Below, in pieces: positions 1 through 5,529 of a stretch of 5,529 nucleotides of DNA. The notes beneath the pieces are model-generated. The model was not told where the DNA came from. It did no database searches and saw only the letters and a program-made list of their open reading frames with translations. Source of the DNA: Simkania sp. (GTDB lineage: Bacteria > Chlamydiota > Chlamydiia > Chlamydiales > Simkaniaceae); the NCBI GenBank assembly GCA_028279205.1, contig JANQSR010000164.1, positions 1 through 5,529 on the forward strand, given 5' to 3'. Every line of letters begins with the position of its first letter. Position 1 is the stretch's first letter. A program made the translations under genes and the position numbers.

Positions 1-279
1 GAGTGGAATCTCGTTGAACCTTTATTTAAAGAAGAGGTTAAAGTAAAAGAGAACCCTCGCAAGGCTCTAAATTCGCTTCTTTTTATTTTAATAAATGGGA
101 ACTCTACTTCCCTTCCAAAAAACCCAAATTTTTCCGTAAAGTGGACAGCTAAACGGTATTTCCTTGTTTGGCAAACAGATAAAGCCTTCGAGGAGATTTT
201 GCTTCTACTGGAGAAAGAGTCCCAAGAGCCGTTACAATCCTATTATCGAAAGCTACTTGAAAACCTTCAGGAAATTTCG
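1..279 (+). repeat. Protein repeat unit 1 (DUF4096-like, N-terminal edge cut by window)
   Basis: Codons 1-93 of the frame-1 gene. Key positions are W2, P7-L8, R20, L23-N24-S25, N32-G33, R49-Y50-F51, W54 and Y82-R83-K84. Aligned by eye with unit 2, about a third of residues are identical, with only two single-residue gaps before the shared Y-R-K motif. The beginning of the unit (the residues matching V-T-D-R of unit 2) lies before base 1. Confidence 0.75.
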
Positions 280-690
280 AATCCGAAAACCAAACCACTA
301 TCAATTTCCAATTTCAATAAGAAATTTGGACAAGCTGGATCAGGATTTCAAGGGGTAACTGATAGACAATGGAGGCTTATCGATCCTTTACTAAATAAAA
401 AAATAATCAAATGTGGTCAGCATCGTCGCCGTGATCTAAATTCGATTTTTTCGGTTATCATGAACGGGGTTCCCATTGATGAAATTCCAGTAACTTCAGA
501 TTTTTCTGAACCGAGGGCTTTTCGCAAATATTTTACCGCTTGGAAAGAGGATGAAACTCTTGAAAAGGTTCTGATTCTGCTAATCGAAGAGGCTCAAGGA
601 ACGGTGCGGTTAAATTATCGAAAGGTACTGGACAGATTGCAGGAAGGTGTGAGTTTGAATTATATACGGAGATTAGCTAGTCATCCCTGA
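1..690 (+). CDS. Tandem DUF4096-like repeat protein, no DDE domain (5' end outside window)
   Basis: Frame 1 is open from the first base of the window to a TGA at 688-690, giving 229 visible residues; the true start lies upstream. The first in-frame ATG (199) would cut off the first repeat, so I do not use it. The protein holds two copies of one domain: residues 1-93 (E-W-x-L-V-E-P-L ... R-Y-F-x-x-W) and about 119-218 (T-D-R-Q-W-R-L-I-D-P-L-L ... R-K-Y-F-x-x-W), joined by a polar linker (94-118). The pattern W-x-L-[IV]-x-P-L, then a basic R-x-x-L-N-S segment, N-G, and R-x-Y-F-x-x-W is that of DUF4096, the N-terminal, presumed DNA-binding region of IS5-family transposases. Both copies continue into a shared Y-R-K-x-L-x-x-L-Q-E segment that I do not associate with transposases. 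No DDE catalytic part follows in any frame to 968. It is not a normal transposase; a domesticated DNA-binding or regulatory protein is an inference, and the molecular function is unknown. Confidence 0.8.
   Translation, partial: EWNLVEPLFKEEVKVKENPRKALNSLLFILINGNSTSLPKNPNFSVKWTAKRYFLVWQTDKAFEEILLLLEKESQEPLQSYYRKLLENLQEISNPKTKPLSISNFNKKFGQAGSGFQGVTDRQWRLIDPLLNKKIIKCGQHRRRDLNSIFSVIMNGVPIDEIPVTSDFSEPRAFRKYFTAWKEDETLEKVLILLIEEAQGTVRLNYRKVLDRLQEGVSLNYIRRLASHP
355..654 (+). repeat. Protein repeat unit 2 (DUF4096-like)
   Basis: Codons 119-218. This is the better match to DUF4096: V-T-D-R-Q-W-R-L-I-D-P-L-L opens it, R-R-R-D-L-N-S sits in the basic stretch, and A-F-R-K-Y-F-T-A-W-K-E-D closes the core. 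The Y206-R207-K208 motif aligns with Y82-R83-K84 of unit 1. The two units are too diverged at the DNA level to be a recent duplication. Only about eleven residues follow before the stop. Confidence 0.8.
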
Positions 691-968
691 AAATATAGGT
701 GAATCCTTGTTTATTGGAATGCTTTTGTTGATACCCCGAATCGGGTGAAAAATCTGTGCTCGAGATCGTGGGTCAATTTATGAATGTATTTTTTGCAATT
801 GGTATTAACATTTCAAGGCGAAGCCCAAGCTATCGGAAGAGGCTCATTCCCTTAAAGGGACTGGTAGCTGTCACCTGGATGAAAAAGCGTGGGCTAATGT
901 TTCAGAAATTGCAGCTGAGAGACCTAAAGTCTCTCAGCACAACTAGATGAACCATTCGTCCAAAGGAT
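691..968. other. Convergent intergenic region without a convincing gene
   Basis: This is the space between the 3' end of the plus-strand repeat-protein gene and the 3' end of the minus-strand tmRNA gene. It contains the hairpin at 914-938 and a start-less open frame (809-946, 45 codons). Another short frame at 756-950 has no recognisable product, low-complexity basic content and no ribosome binding site, so it is left out. No remnant of an IS5 DDE domain (the second part of such elements) was recognised in any plus frame. No strong terminator was seen for the plus-strand gene. Confidence 0.6.
914..938 (-). terminator. Hairpin downstream of ssrA, probable terminator
   Basis: A perfect 10-bp inverted repeat (GCTGAGAGAC / GTCTCTCAGC) with a 5-base loop lies 31 bases beyond the mature 3' end of the tmRNA. 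Read on the minus strand, the stem is followed by TGCAATTTCT, which is only a weak U-tract. It is therefore either a non-canonical intrinsic terminator or a processing/stability hairpin for the tmRNA precursor. Because the stem is symmetrical it could also serve the converging plus-strand gene, but there is no T-run on that side. Confidence 0.55.
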
Positions 969-1353
969 TGGAGGTGGAGAGAATCGAACTCTCGTCCTCG
1001 GCAAGTTCTGCACAAGTGACTACATGCTTAGTGTCTTAAAAATTTTTAATGTCTGCCTTAGATGTAAGACACCCCATACGCAAAGACAGCCATATCTCTT
1101 TTGCATCTCGAATGCGCGCTCTTGAGACCGAGAGAATGCGCACTCACACCAAGAATGTTAAGATAGACCCTCAAACCCCTGGTTCAGTCTAAGGCTATCG
1201 GCTACAAATAGACGGACTAGGTCTTATGCGGCCATTTCTAATAATTCGTCTTCAGTATCGACAATTATTGGTTTTCGGCTTTTTTAAGAGGCCAACCGAA
1301 CCCTCTGCATGCCACTAAATGTTTCGCTCCCAAGTCGAAACCAGTGCACCCCC
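969..1353 (-). ncRNA. ssrA: tmRNA (transfer-messenger RNA), one-piece
   Basis: This RNA acts with SmpB to rescue ribosomes stalled on broken mRNAs and to tag the unfinished proteins for proteolysis. The tRNA-like ends are clear: 5' GGGGGTG (1353-1347) pairs with 3' CACCTCC (976-970), including one G-U pair, and A at 969 is the discriminator. The T arm GAGAG-TTCGATT-CTCTC precedes the 3' acceptor strand. The highly conserved GGTTTCGACTT lies near the 5' end and ACTAAGCATGTAGT near the 3' end. Pseudoknot PK1 is visible at 1305-1274 (GAGG with CCTC, TTCGG with CCGAA), just before the tag frame. The region between the tag stop and the 3' domain (1223-1045) should hold the remaining pseudoknots, which I did not fold. 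The 3' CCA is not encoded (ATCC follows CACCTCC), so it must be added. About 385 nt is normal length. The ends match chlamydial ssrA from memory. Confidence 0.96.
1224..1262 (-). other. tmRNA proteolysis-tag reading frame, (A)VDTEDELLEMAA-stop
   Basis: This internal frame of ssrA runs from a GTC resume codon (1262-1260) to a TAA stop (1226-1224) and encodes VDTEDELLEMAA, preceded in the product by the alanine charged on tmRNA. It was located by position just 3' of PK1 and by the A-rich AACCAATAATT determinant upstream. It also has the expected hydrophobic small-residue ending (M-A-A here, L-A-A or V-A-A in most bacteria) that ClpXP-type proteases recognise. The tag is short, acidic and unlike the much longer Chlamydia trachomatis tag as I remember it. 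Confidence 0.85.
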
Positions 1354-1360
1354 GCTTCTT

Positions 1361-1389
1361 ATTTTAGCAAAAACCTGATTTATTTCTAA
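1361..1389 (-). promoter_or_regulatory. Putative ssrA promoter
   Basis: A TAAAAT hexamer (1366-1361) ends seven bases before the first base of tmRNA (1353), correct for a sigma-70/sigma-66 -10 box. Seventeen bases further upstream is TTAGAA (1389-1384), only a 3-of-6 match to the -35 consensus. The -10 call is reasonable from position; the -35 is weak. No convincing terminator of the preceding operon separates it from the gene upstream. Confidence 0.55.
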
Positions 1390-1444
1390 CTAGTTTGGAA
1401 CGAGCAGTTTAATTTTTTAAGACCAAGATGTTAACTCGGGTTGC

Positions 1445-2335
1445 TTACACTCTGAAAGTCAGGAGCTTAGTGTATGTGTCTAGTTCGGCTTGCCTTCCTA
1501 GGGGCAATGTCACTTGAGCCTCGATGTGACCACTCGGAAATCCTTTGAGGACAGGGTAAGGGGCCTTTCCAAAATAGTCCTCAAAAATATCATCTAAGGT
1601 GAAGTCACCTTCCTGCTGAGAATCGCAGTTAATAAAACTTGCGAGAATCAGACCCGCAAGACCATCTAGAAGCTTTGCCTGCTTGAGTTGGTTTAAGTAA
1701 CGGTCGATCCGATAACTCTTTTCGTTGATATCTTCTAGGAGGAAAATCTTCTTGTTTGTTTCAATTTGCCAGGGCGTTCCCATCGTCGAGGCGATTGTCG
1801 AAAGGTTCCCCCCTGTCAGAAGACCAACCCCCTTTCCAGATACAAGTGCTTCTTCCCCCTTGAAAACCAAAGGTTCTTTCCCTCTTTGAAGGGTGGCTAG
1901 AGCTGGATGCTCTGTCGATTGATCGGACAAAGCTCTGAAATTTGGACCGAGGTAAGAAACAAGGCGTGCTTTTTGATTGAGTGCCAAATGAAGGGCTGTG
2001 ATATCACTCATCCCAATCAAGGCCTTTGGGTGAGATCTTATGATTTCGTAGTCAAGCTTTCCTAGAAGACGAGTAGAACCGTAGCCACCCCTCATGCACC
2101 AAATCGCTTTGACGCTCTCATCTTTAAAAGCCTCCATAATAGAGGCTGCTCTATGCTCATCAGTTCCCGCAAAATTGCCCCACTTGTCGCAGAGATGATC
2201 GCTCGCCTTGACTTGAAATCCTTTGGCCTCGAAATTTTCAATGCAAGTATCGACTTCACTTTTTTTAACTTTGCTTGCGGGGGCGACAAGAGCAACCGTG
2301 TCACCCTGTCTTAAGGGAGGAGGGGTGATCATCAT
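1445..2335 (-). CDS. ldcA: LD-carboxypeptidase family protein (peptidase S66, LdcA/MccF-like)
   Basis: The 296-residue product belongs to the serine peptidase S66 family, whose LdcA members remove the terminal D-Ala from cytoplasmic tetrapeptides during peptidoglycan recycling. The catalytic triad can be placed from family motifs: Ser110 in G-M-S-D-I-T-A-L-H, Glu201 in F-L-L-E-D-I-N-E, and His270 in G-F-P-S-G-H. Other family marks are the N-terminal G-D-x-V-A-L-V-A-P-A-S strand (11-21), R-G-G-Y-G-S (82-87) and L-L-T-G-G-N-L-S (172-179). There is no signal peptide or membrane segment, so it should act in the cytoplasm. Its length is close to E. coli LdcA and shorter than MccF, the microcin C self-immunity relative, so LdcA is the better reading, though specificity is not proven. 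The start ATG overlaps the ileS stop (ATGA) and no Shine-Dalgarno is evident, pointing to translational coupling; a second ATG follows immediately. Confidence 0.92.
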   Translation of the reverse strand: MMITPPPLRQGDTVALVAPASKVKKSEVDTCIENFEAKGFQVKASDHLCDKWGNFAGTDEHRAASIMEAFKDESVKAIWCMRGGYGSTRLLGKLDYEIIRSHPKALIGMSDITALHLALNQKARLVSYLGPNFRALSDQSTEHPALATLQRGKEPLVFKGEEALVSGKGVGLLTGGNLSTIASTMGTPWQIETNKKIFLLEDINEKSYRIDRYLNQLKQAKLLDGLAGLILASFINCDSQQEGDFTLDDIFEDYFGKAPYPVLKGFPSGHIEAQVTLPLGRQAELDTYTKLLTFRV

Positions 2336-5300
2336 TTCGCTAACTTTTCTATTTTAATCGTTGCCTTTTCCCCATTGAGATCCCAATCGATGCCCTCTGT
2401 CTCTTTGAAGCTCACACTTGTTGCCAACACTTCATGGGTGATAATAGTATAAAATTTTTCGAAGCACTCTCTCACCTTTTGGGTAGAGTTGATGGTCACT
2501 TGGATCCGGTCAGTCACTTCAAACCTTTGCTCTCTTCTCTGTGTATTGAGTTTGTTGATGATTTCGCGCATGAGACCCTCTTCGAGAAGCTCTCTGTTTA
2601 AAGTGGGATCTAGAGCAATGGTGATCCGATTTTTTGTCGAAGCAATCAGCCCCTCCTTCACCTGCCTCTTGATTTCAATCTCACCGCTTTCGATCGAAAC
2701 AGTTTTATTTTCGATAGTGAGCGTGATCCCTTTACCCTCTAAAAGGGCGTGCATTTGCTCTTCTTTTAGACGCTCTAGTGCCCCCTTCATCTGCTTCATC
2801 AAAGGTCCCAATCGTTTACCAAGAAGGCGAAAATTGGGTGTGATGCTGAGTGAAACAAAAGAGGACTCATCGCTATGAAACTCCAAACTCTTCACATTGA
2901 GCTCCTCTTTGATCAGTTGCTGTTGCTCTTTGAGAAGCGCCAAGGTTGTCTGATCTGGTGAAACTAAATGGGCTTTTCCGAGCGGCTGGCGCACTTTGAT
3001 TTTGCGCTCTTTGCGAAGAGCGTGCCCCATGCTGACAACTGTCTGTACAGCTTGCATCTTTTTCTCAAGTCGCCTATCACGCATCCCCTCTTGATAGGGT
3101 GTAAAGTCGGTTAGGTGGACCGACTCAGGGGCTTGACTTTCACGTAAATTGCGATAGATCGCTTCACTGATAAAGGGGATGAAAGGGGCTGCAACTTTGG
3201 ATAGGTTGATCAAAACCTCATAAAGGGTTTGAAACGCTTCTCTTCGATCTATGCTCTCTTTATCTGACCAAAATCGATTGCGGCAGCGGCGGATGTACCA
3301 ATTGGTGAGCTGGTCAATAAATTCAATAAATGGAGCAACCGATTGACTTAATAGGTAACGATCCATTCCCCATCGAACCTGTTTGACCAACCTGTTTAAA
3401 AGGGAGAGGATCCAGCGGTCGATATCAGATTTTGGTTTAAATGGAGTGGTTGACTCTTTCCGCTCGGGTCTCCATTTATAAATGAGAGCGTAGGTTGATA
3501 AAAAAACGTAGGCATTCCAAAGGGGGATTAAAAACTGACGAAGGACAAGCTCCACCCCTTTTTCACTAAAGCGCAAATCCTCTGCTTGCACCGCCTGGCT
3601 GCTCAACAAGTAGAGGCGGGTCGCATCGGCTCCATATTTTTCAAACATCATCTCTGGATCGGGATAGTTTCGCAAGCGTTTGGACATTTTTGAGCCATTT
3701 TCTGCGAGCACAATTCCATTGACGATCACATTTTTAAAGGCTGGTTTGTCAAAAAGGGCGGTAGACAAGATGGTCAGTGTATAAAACCAACAACGGGTCT
3801 GGTCGAGACCTTCAGAAATAAAATCTGCGGGAAAACCGTTCATGGTCTCCTCTTTAGACTCGAAGGGGTAGTGGCTTTGTGCATAGGGCATCGAACCTGA
3901 TTCAAACCAACAGTCGAAGATCTCTGGAATTCTCGTGTAAAGCTTGCCCTTCTCTTTGAAGGTGAGCGTGTCGATATGGTGGCGGTGAAGGTCTTGAACC
4001 CTCTTTCCTGTTCGTTTTTCAAGCTCCTCAACACTTTTGATGACAATGCAGTCACCAGCGTCGTTTCGCCATATAGGGATCGGAGTTCCCCAATAACGGT
4101 TACGGCTAATGGCCCAGTCACGTGCGTTTTCAAGCCATTTTCCAAAACGCCCCTCTTTGATATGTTTGGGCACCCACTCGATCTTTTTAGCTGTCTCAAT
4201 GATCTGCTCTTTGATCTTCTCTACGCTGACAAACCAAGTTTCAACCGCCTTATAGATCAAAGGGGTATCTGAACGCCAGCAAAAGGGGTAGCGATGGTGG
4301 ACTTGCCCCTGATACAAGAGGCGGTTTTGAGCTTTTAGTGAGCGAATGATCCCTTTGTCGGCATCTTTGACAAATTGACCCGCATAATCGGGAACCTCTC
4401 GTGTAAATCTTCCTTGCTCGTCGACGGGGCAAATAGGGGGGATTCCCTCCCTTTTGCAAACAAAAAAGTCAGCCTCTCCAAATGCGGGTGCTGTATGGAC
4501 AATTCCCGTTCCATCCTCTTCCTCAACAAACTGATCTTCGAGGATTGTGAACATTTTCGGAGTTTTGCGATCGACAAAGTGGTCAAAGATCGGCTTGTAG
4601 CAAAGCCCCTTTAAACGCTCTCCTTTTAGAGTCTCTAAGAGTTCGTAGTCACCTGGATGTTTAAAGTAGCGCGTCAAACTTTTTTTGGAGGTGATATACT
4701 TTTTGCCACTCTTTTTCTCCTTGATTTTCACATACAGGATAGACGGGTTGACAACTAAGGCCAGATTGGAGGGCAACGTCCAAGGGGTTGTTGTCCAAAC
4801 GATTAGAAAAGTTCCTGGCTCATCTATCAAGGGAAATGTGACAATGACTGAAGGGTCATCTACGTCCCGGTAGTTTAAATTCGCCTCGAAATTTGAGAGG
4901 GGGGTTCTGAGTTTTGTAGAGAAGGGCATCACTTTGAGCCCCTCATACACGAGACCCTTTTCCCAAAGCGCGCCGAACACCCACCAAACCGTCTCCATAA
5001 AGGAAGGATCCATCGTTTTATAGGAATTTTTAAAATCGATCCACCTTCCCATGCGATTGACAGTCCGTTCCCACTCCTGTGTGTAACGAAGGACGATTGT
5101 GCGACAGGCCTCATTGAATCTGCCGATGCTCGGATTGTCAATGGGAGGATTTTTTGCAAACTCTTCCATTTGCTCAATCTCATTTTCCACAGGCACGCCG
5201 TGGCAGTCCCAACCGAAACGTCTGGGCACATAAAACCCTTGCATGGTTTTATAGCGCAAAACGACATCTTTGCTGAGTCCTGTTAGGATGTGGCCATAGT

Positions 5301-5457
5301 GAGGAAGACCGGCTGCAAAGGGGGGACCATCATAAAAAGAGAAAAGGGGGAAGTTTTCCCGGTTTTTAAGCGTCTTTCTAAATGTGTCGTTTTTGATCCA
5401 TCCATCGAGCAGACGCTTTTCCCGCTCTGGAAAGCTTTCTTTCTGATTTTCAAACAT
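2332..5457 (-). CDS. ileS: Isoleucyl-tRNA synthetase, eukaryotic-type (IleRS2)
   Basis: This class I synthetase charges tRNA-Ile with isoleucine and edits mischarged valine, in the cytoplasm. From the chosen ATG (5457) it is 1041 residues. The HIGH signature reads H-Y-G-H (53-56) and the KMSKS loop reads K-M-S-K-R (590-594). The CP1 editing domain shows T-T-T-P-W-T-L-P-S-N (about 222-231) and G-T-G-I-V-H-T-A-P-A-F-G-E-A-D-F (316-331). The C-terminal anticodon-binding and accessory regions are complete. The eukaryote-like segments (for example F-S-T-K-L-R-T-P-L-S-N-F-E) and the lack of a C-terminal cysteine zinc finger place it in the IleRS2 class, as known for Chlamydia; many members tolerate mupirocin. 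A longer frame exists from GTG at 5496, adding 13 residues, but these are hydrophobic and atypical, so the ATG before F-E-N-Q-K-E is preferred. Neither start has a clear Shine-Dalgarno. Two adjacent TGA codons end it. Confidence 0.97.
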   Translation of the reverse strand: MFENQKESFPEREKRLLDGWIKNDTFRKTLKNRENFPLFSFYDGPPFAAGLPHYGHILTGLSKDVVLRYKTMQGFYVPRRFGWDCHGVPVENEIEQMEEFAKNPPIDNPSIGRFNEACRTIVLRYTQEWERTVNRMGRWIDFKNSYKTMDPSFMETVWWVFGALWEKGLVYEGLKVMPFSTKLRTPLSNFEANLNYRDVDDPSVIVTFPLIDEPGTFLIVWTTTPWTLPSNLALVVNPSILYVKIKEKKSGKKYITSKKSLTRYFKHPGDYELLETLKGERLKGLCYKPIFDHFVDRKTPKMFTILEDQFVEEEDGTGIVHTAPAFGEADFFVCKREGIPPICPVDEQGRFTREVPDYAGQFVKDADKGIIRSLKAQNRLLYQGQVHHRYPFCWRSDTPLIYKAVETWFVSVEKIKEQIIETAKKIEWVPKHIKEGRFGKWLENARDWAISRNRYWGTPIPIWRNDAGDCIVIKSVEELEKRTGKRVQDLHRHHIDTLTFKEKGKLYTRIPEIFDCWFESGSMPYAQSHYPFESKEETMNGFPADFISEGLDQTRCWFYTLTILSTALFDKPAFKNVIVNGIVLAENGSKMSKRLRNYPDPEMMFEKYGADATRLYLLSSQAVQAEDLRFSEKGVELVLRQFLIPLWNAYVFLSTYALIYKWRPERKESTTPFKPKSDIDRWILSLLNRLVKQVRWGMDRYLLSQSVAPFIEFIDQLTNWYIRRCRNRFWSDKESIDRREAFQTLYEVLINLSKVAAPFIPFISEAIYRNLRESQAPESVHLTDFTPYQEGMRDRRLEKKMQAVQTVVSMGHALRKERKIKVRQPLGKAHLVSPDQTTLALLKEQQQLIKEELNVKSLEFHSDESSFVSLSITPNFRLLGKRLGPLMKQMKGALERLKEEQMHALLEGKGITLTIENKTVSIESGEIEIKRQVKEGLIASTKNRITIALDPTLNRELLEEGLMREIINKLNTQRREQRFEVTDRIQVTINSTQKVRECFEKFYTIITHEVLATSVSFKETEGIDWDLNGEKATIKIEKLAK

Positions 5458-5529
5458 ATTGCGACAAAGTGTACAAGATGAACCTAAAAAAAGCACTTTA
5501 AAATTTTTCTGTACAAACTTTTTTAAGTC
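5458..5529 (-). promoter_or_regulatory. ileS upstream leader (partial), promoter not resolved
   Basis: These 72 bases precede the chosen ileS start and run off the window. They are AT-rich, with a T7 run, and contain two copies of the seven-base motif TGTACAA (plus strand, 5470-5476 and 5510-5516) whose first six bases are palindromic, spaced 40 bp start to start. I could not pick a -35/-10 pair with confidence, and there is no purine-rich ribosome binding site directly before the start. There is no sign of a T-box in what is visible. Confidence 0.3.

Noticed and set aside
199..690. Separate 163-residue protein starting at ATG 199
   Set aside because: The same frame is open to base 1 and the upstream part encodes a recognisable first repeat, so ATG 199 falls inside the gene.
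729..752. Terminator for the plus-strand repeat gene (CCCG-AAT-CGGG)
   Set aside because: The stem is only four base pairs and is followed by GAAAAAT instead of a T-run.
1..968. Complete IS5-type insertion sequence
   Set aside because: No DDE catalytic domain, terminal inverted repeats or target duplications were seen; the domain is present twice, unlike an IS.
1045..1223. CRISPR array or tRNA gene next to the tmRNA T arm
   Set aside because: No regular repeats and no cloverleaf; the tRNA-like T arm and acceptor belong to tmRNA, as the paired 5' end and tag frame show.
1400..1444. Intrinsic terminator after the S66 peptidase gene
   Set aside because: Only an imperfect C-G-A-G...C-T-C-G pairing with interruptions and no proper stem followed by a T-run on the minus strand.
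2489..2878. 129-residue plus-strand frame and other frames antisense to ileS
   Set aside because: They lie inside a strongly conserved synthetase gene, have no recognisable domains, and are shadows of its codon pattern.
5458..5496. ileS start at GTG 5496 with a lipoprotein-like L-G-S-S-C segment
   Set aside because: The extra 13 residues are unlike IleRS N-termini and have no ribosome binding site; a cytoplasmic synthetase would not carry a lipobox.

Overview
The window reads as a Chlamydiales-type genome, more likely a Chlamydia-related 'environmental' lineage (Parachlamydia/Waddlia-like) than Chlamydia itself. Evidence seen directly: a long eukaryotic-type isoleucyl-tRNA synthetase (IleRS2 class), and a one-piece tmRNA whose ends (5' GGGGGTG, 3' ..GAGAGTTCGA..CTCTCCACCTCC) match what I remember of chlamydial ssrA. 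The genus is inferred; base composition is moderately AT-rich. 

Layout, right to left on the minus strand: ileS (start about 5457, stop 2332) overlaps by four bases (ATGA) an LD-carboxypeptidase-family gene (2335-1445), so the two are probably co-transcribed and translationally coupled. After a 91-base gap holding a -10-like box comes ssrA (tmRNA, 1353-969). It carries a 12-residue degradation-tag reading frame with a GTC (Val) resume codon, and a perfect 10-bp hairpin follows it (938-914). These three genes are core functions: charging tRNA-Ile, recycling or trimming peptidoglycan peptides, and rescuing stalled ribosomes. 

On the plus strand, positions 1-690 hold the 3' part of a gene open from the window edge. 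The protein contains two tandem, diverged copies of a domain resembling the N-terminal DUF4096 region of IS5-family transposases. Each copy has an extra C-terminal Y-R-K-x-L-x-x-L-Q-E helix, and no DDE catalytic domain follows. This is the most unusual item in the window: it looks like a transposase-derived, possibly DNA-binding, tandem-repeat protein rather than an ordinary insertion sequence. It lies just past the 3' end of ssrA, a known integration hotspot in bacteria. 

Positions 691-968 contain no convincing gene, only the ssrA hairpin and a short start-less frame. Positions 5458-5529 are the ileS leader, with a repeated TGTACAA motif.
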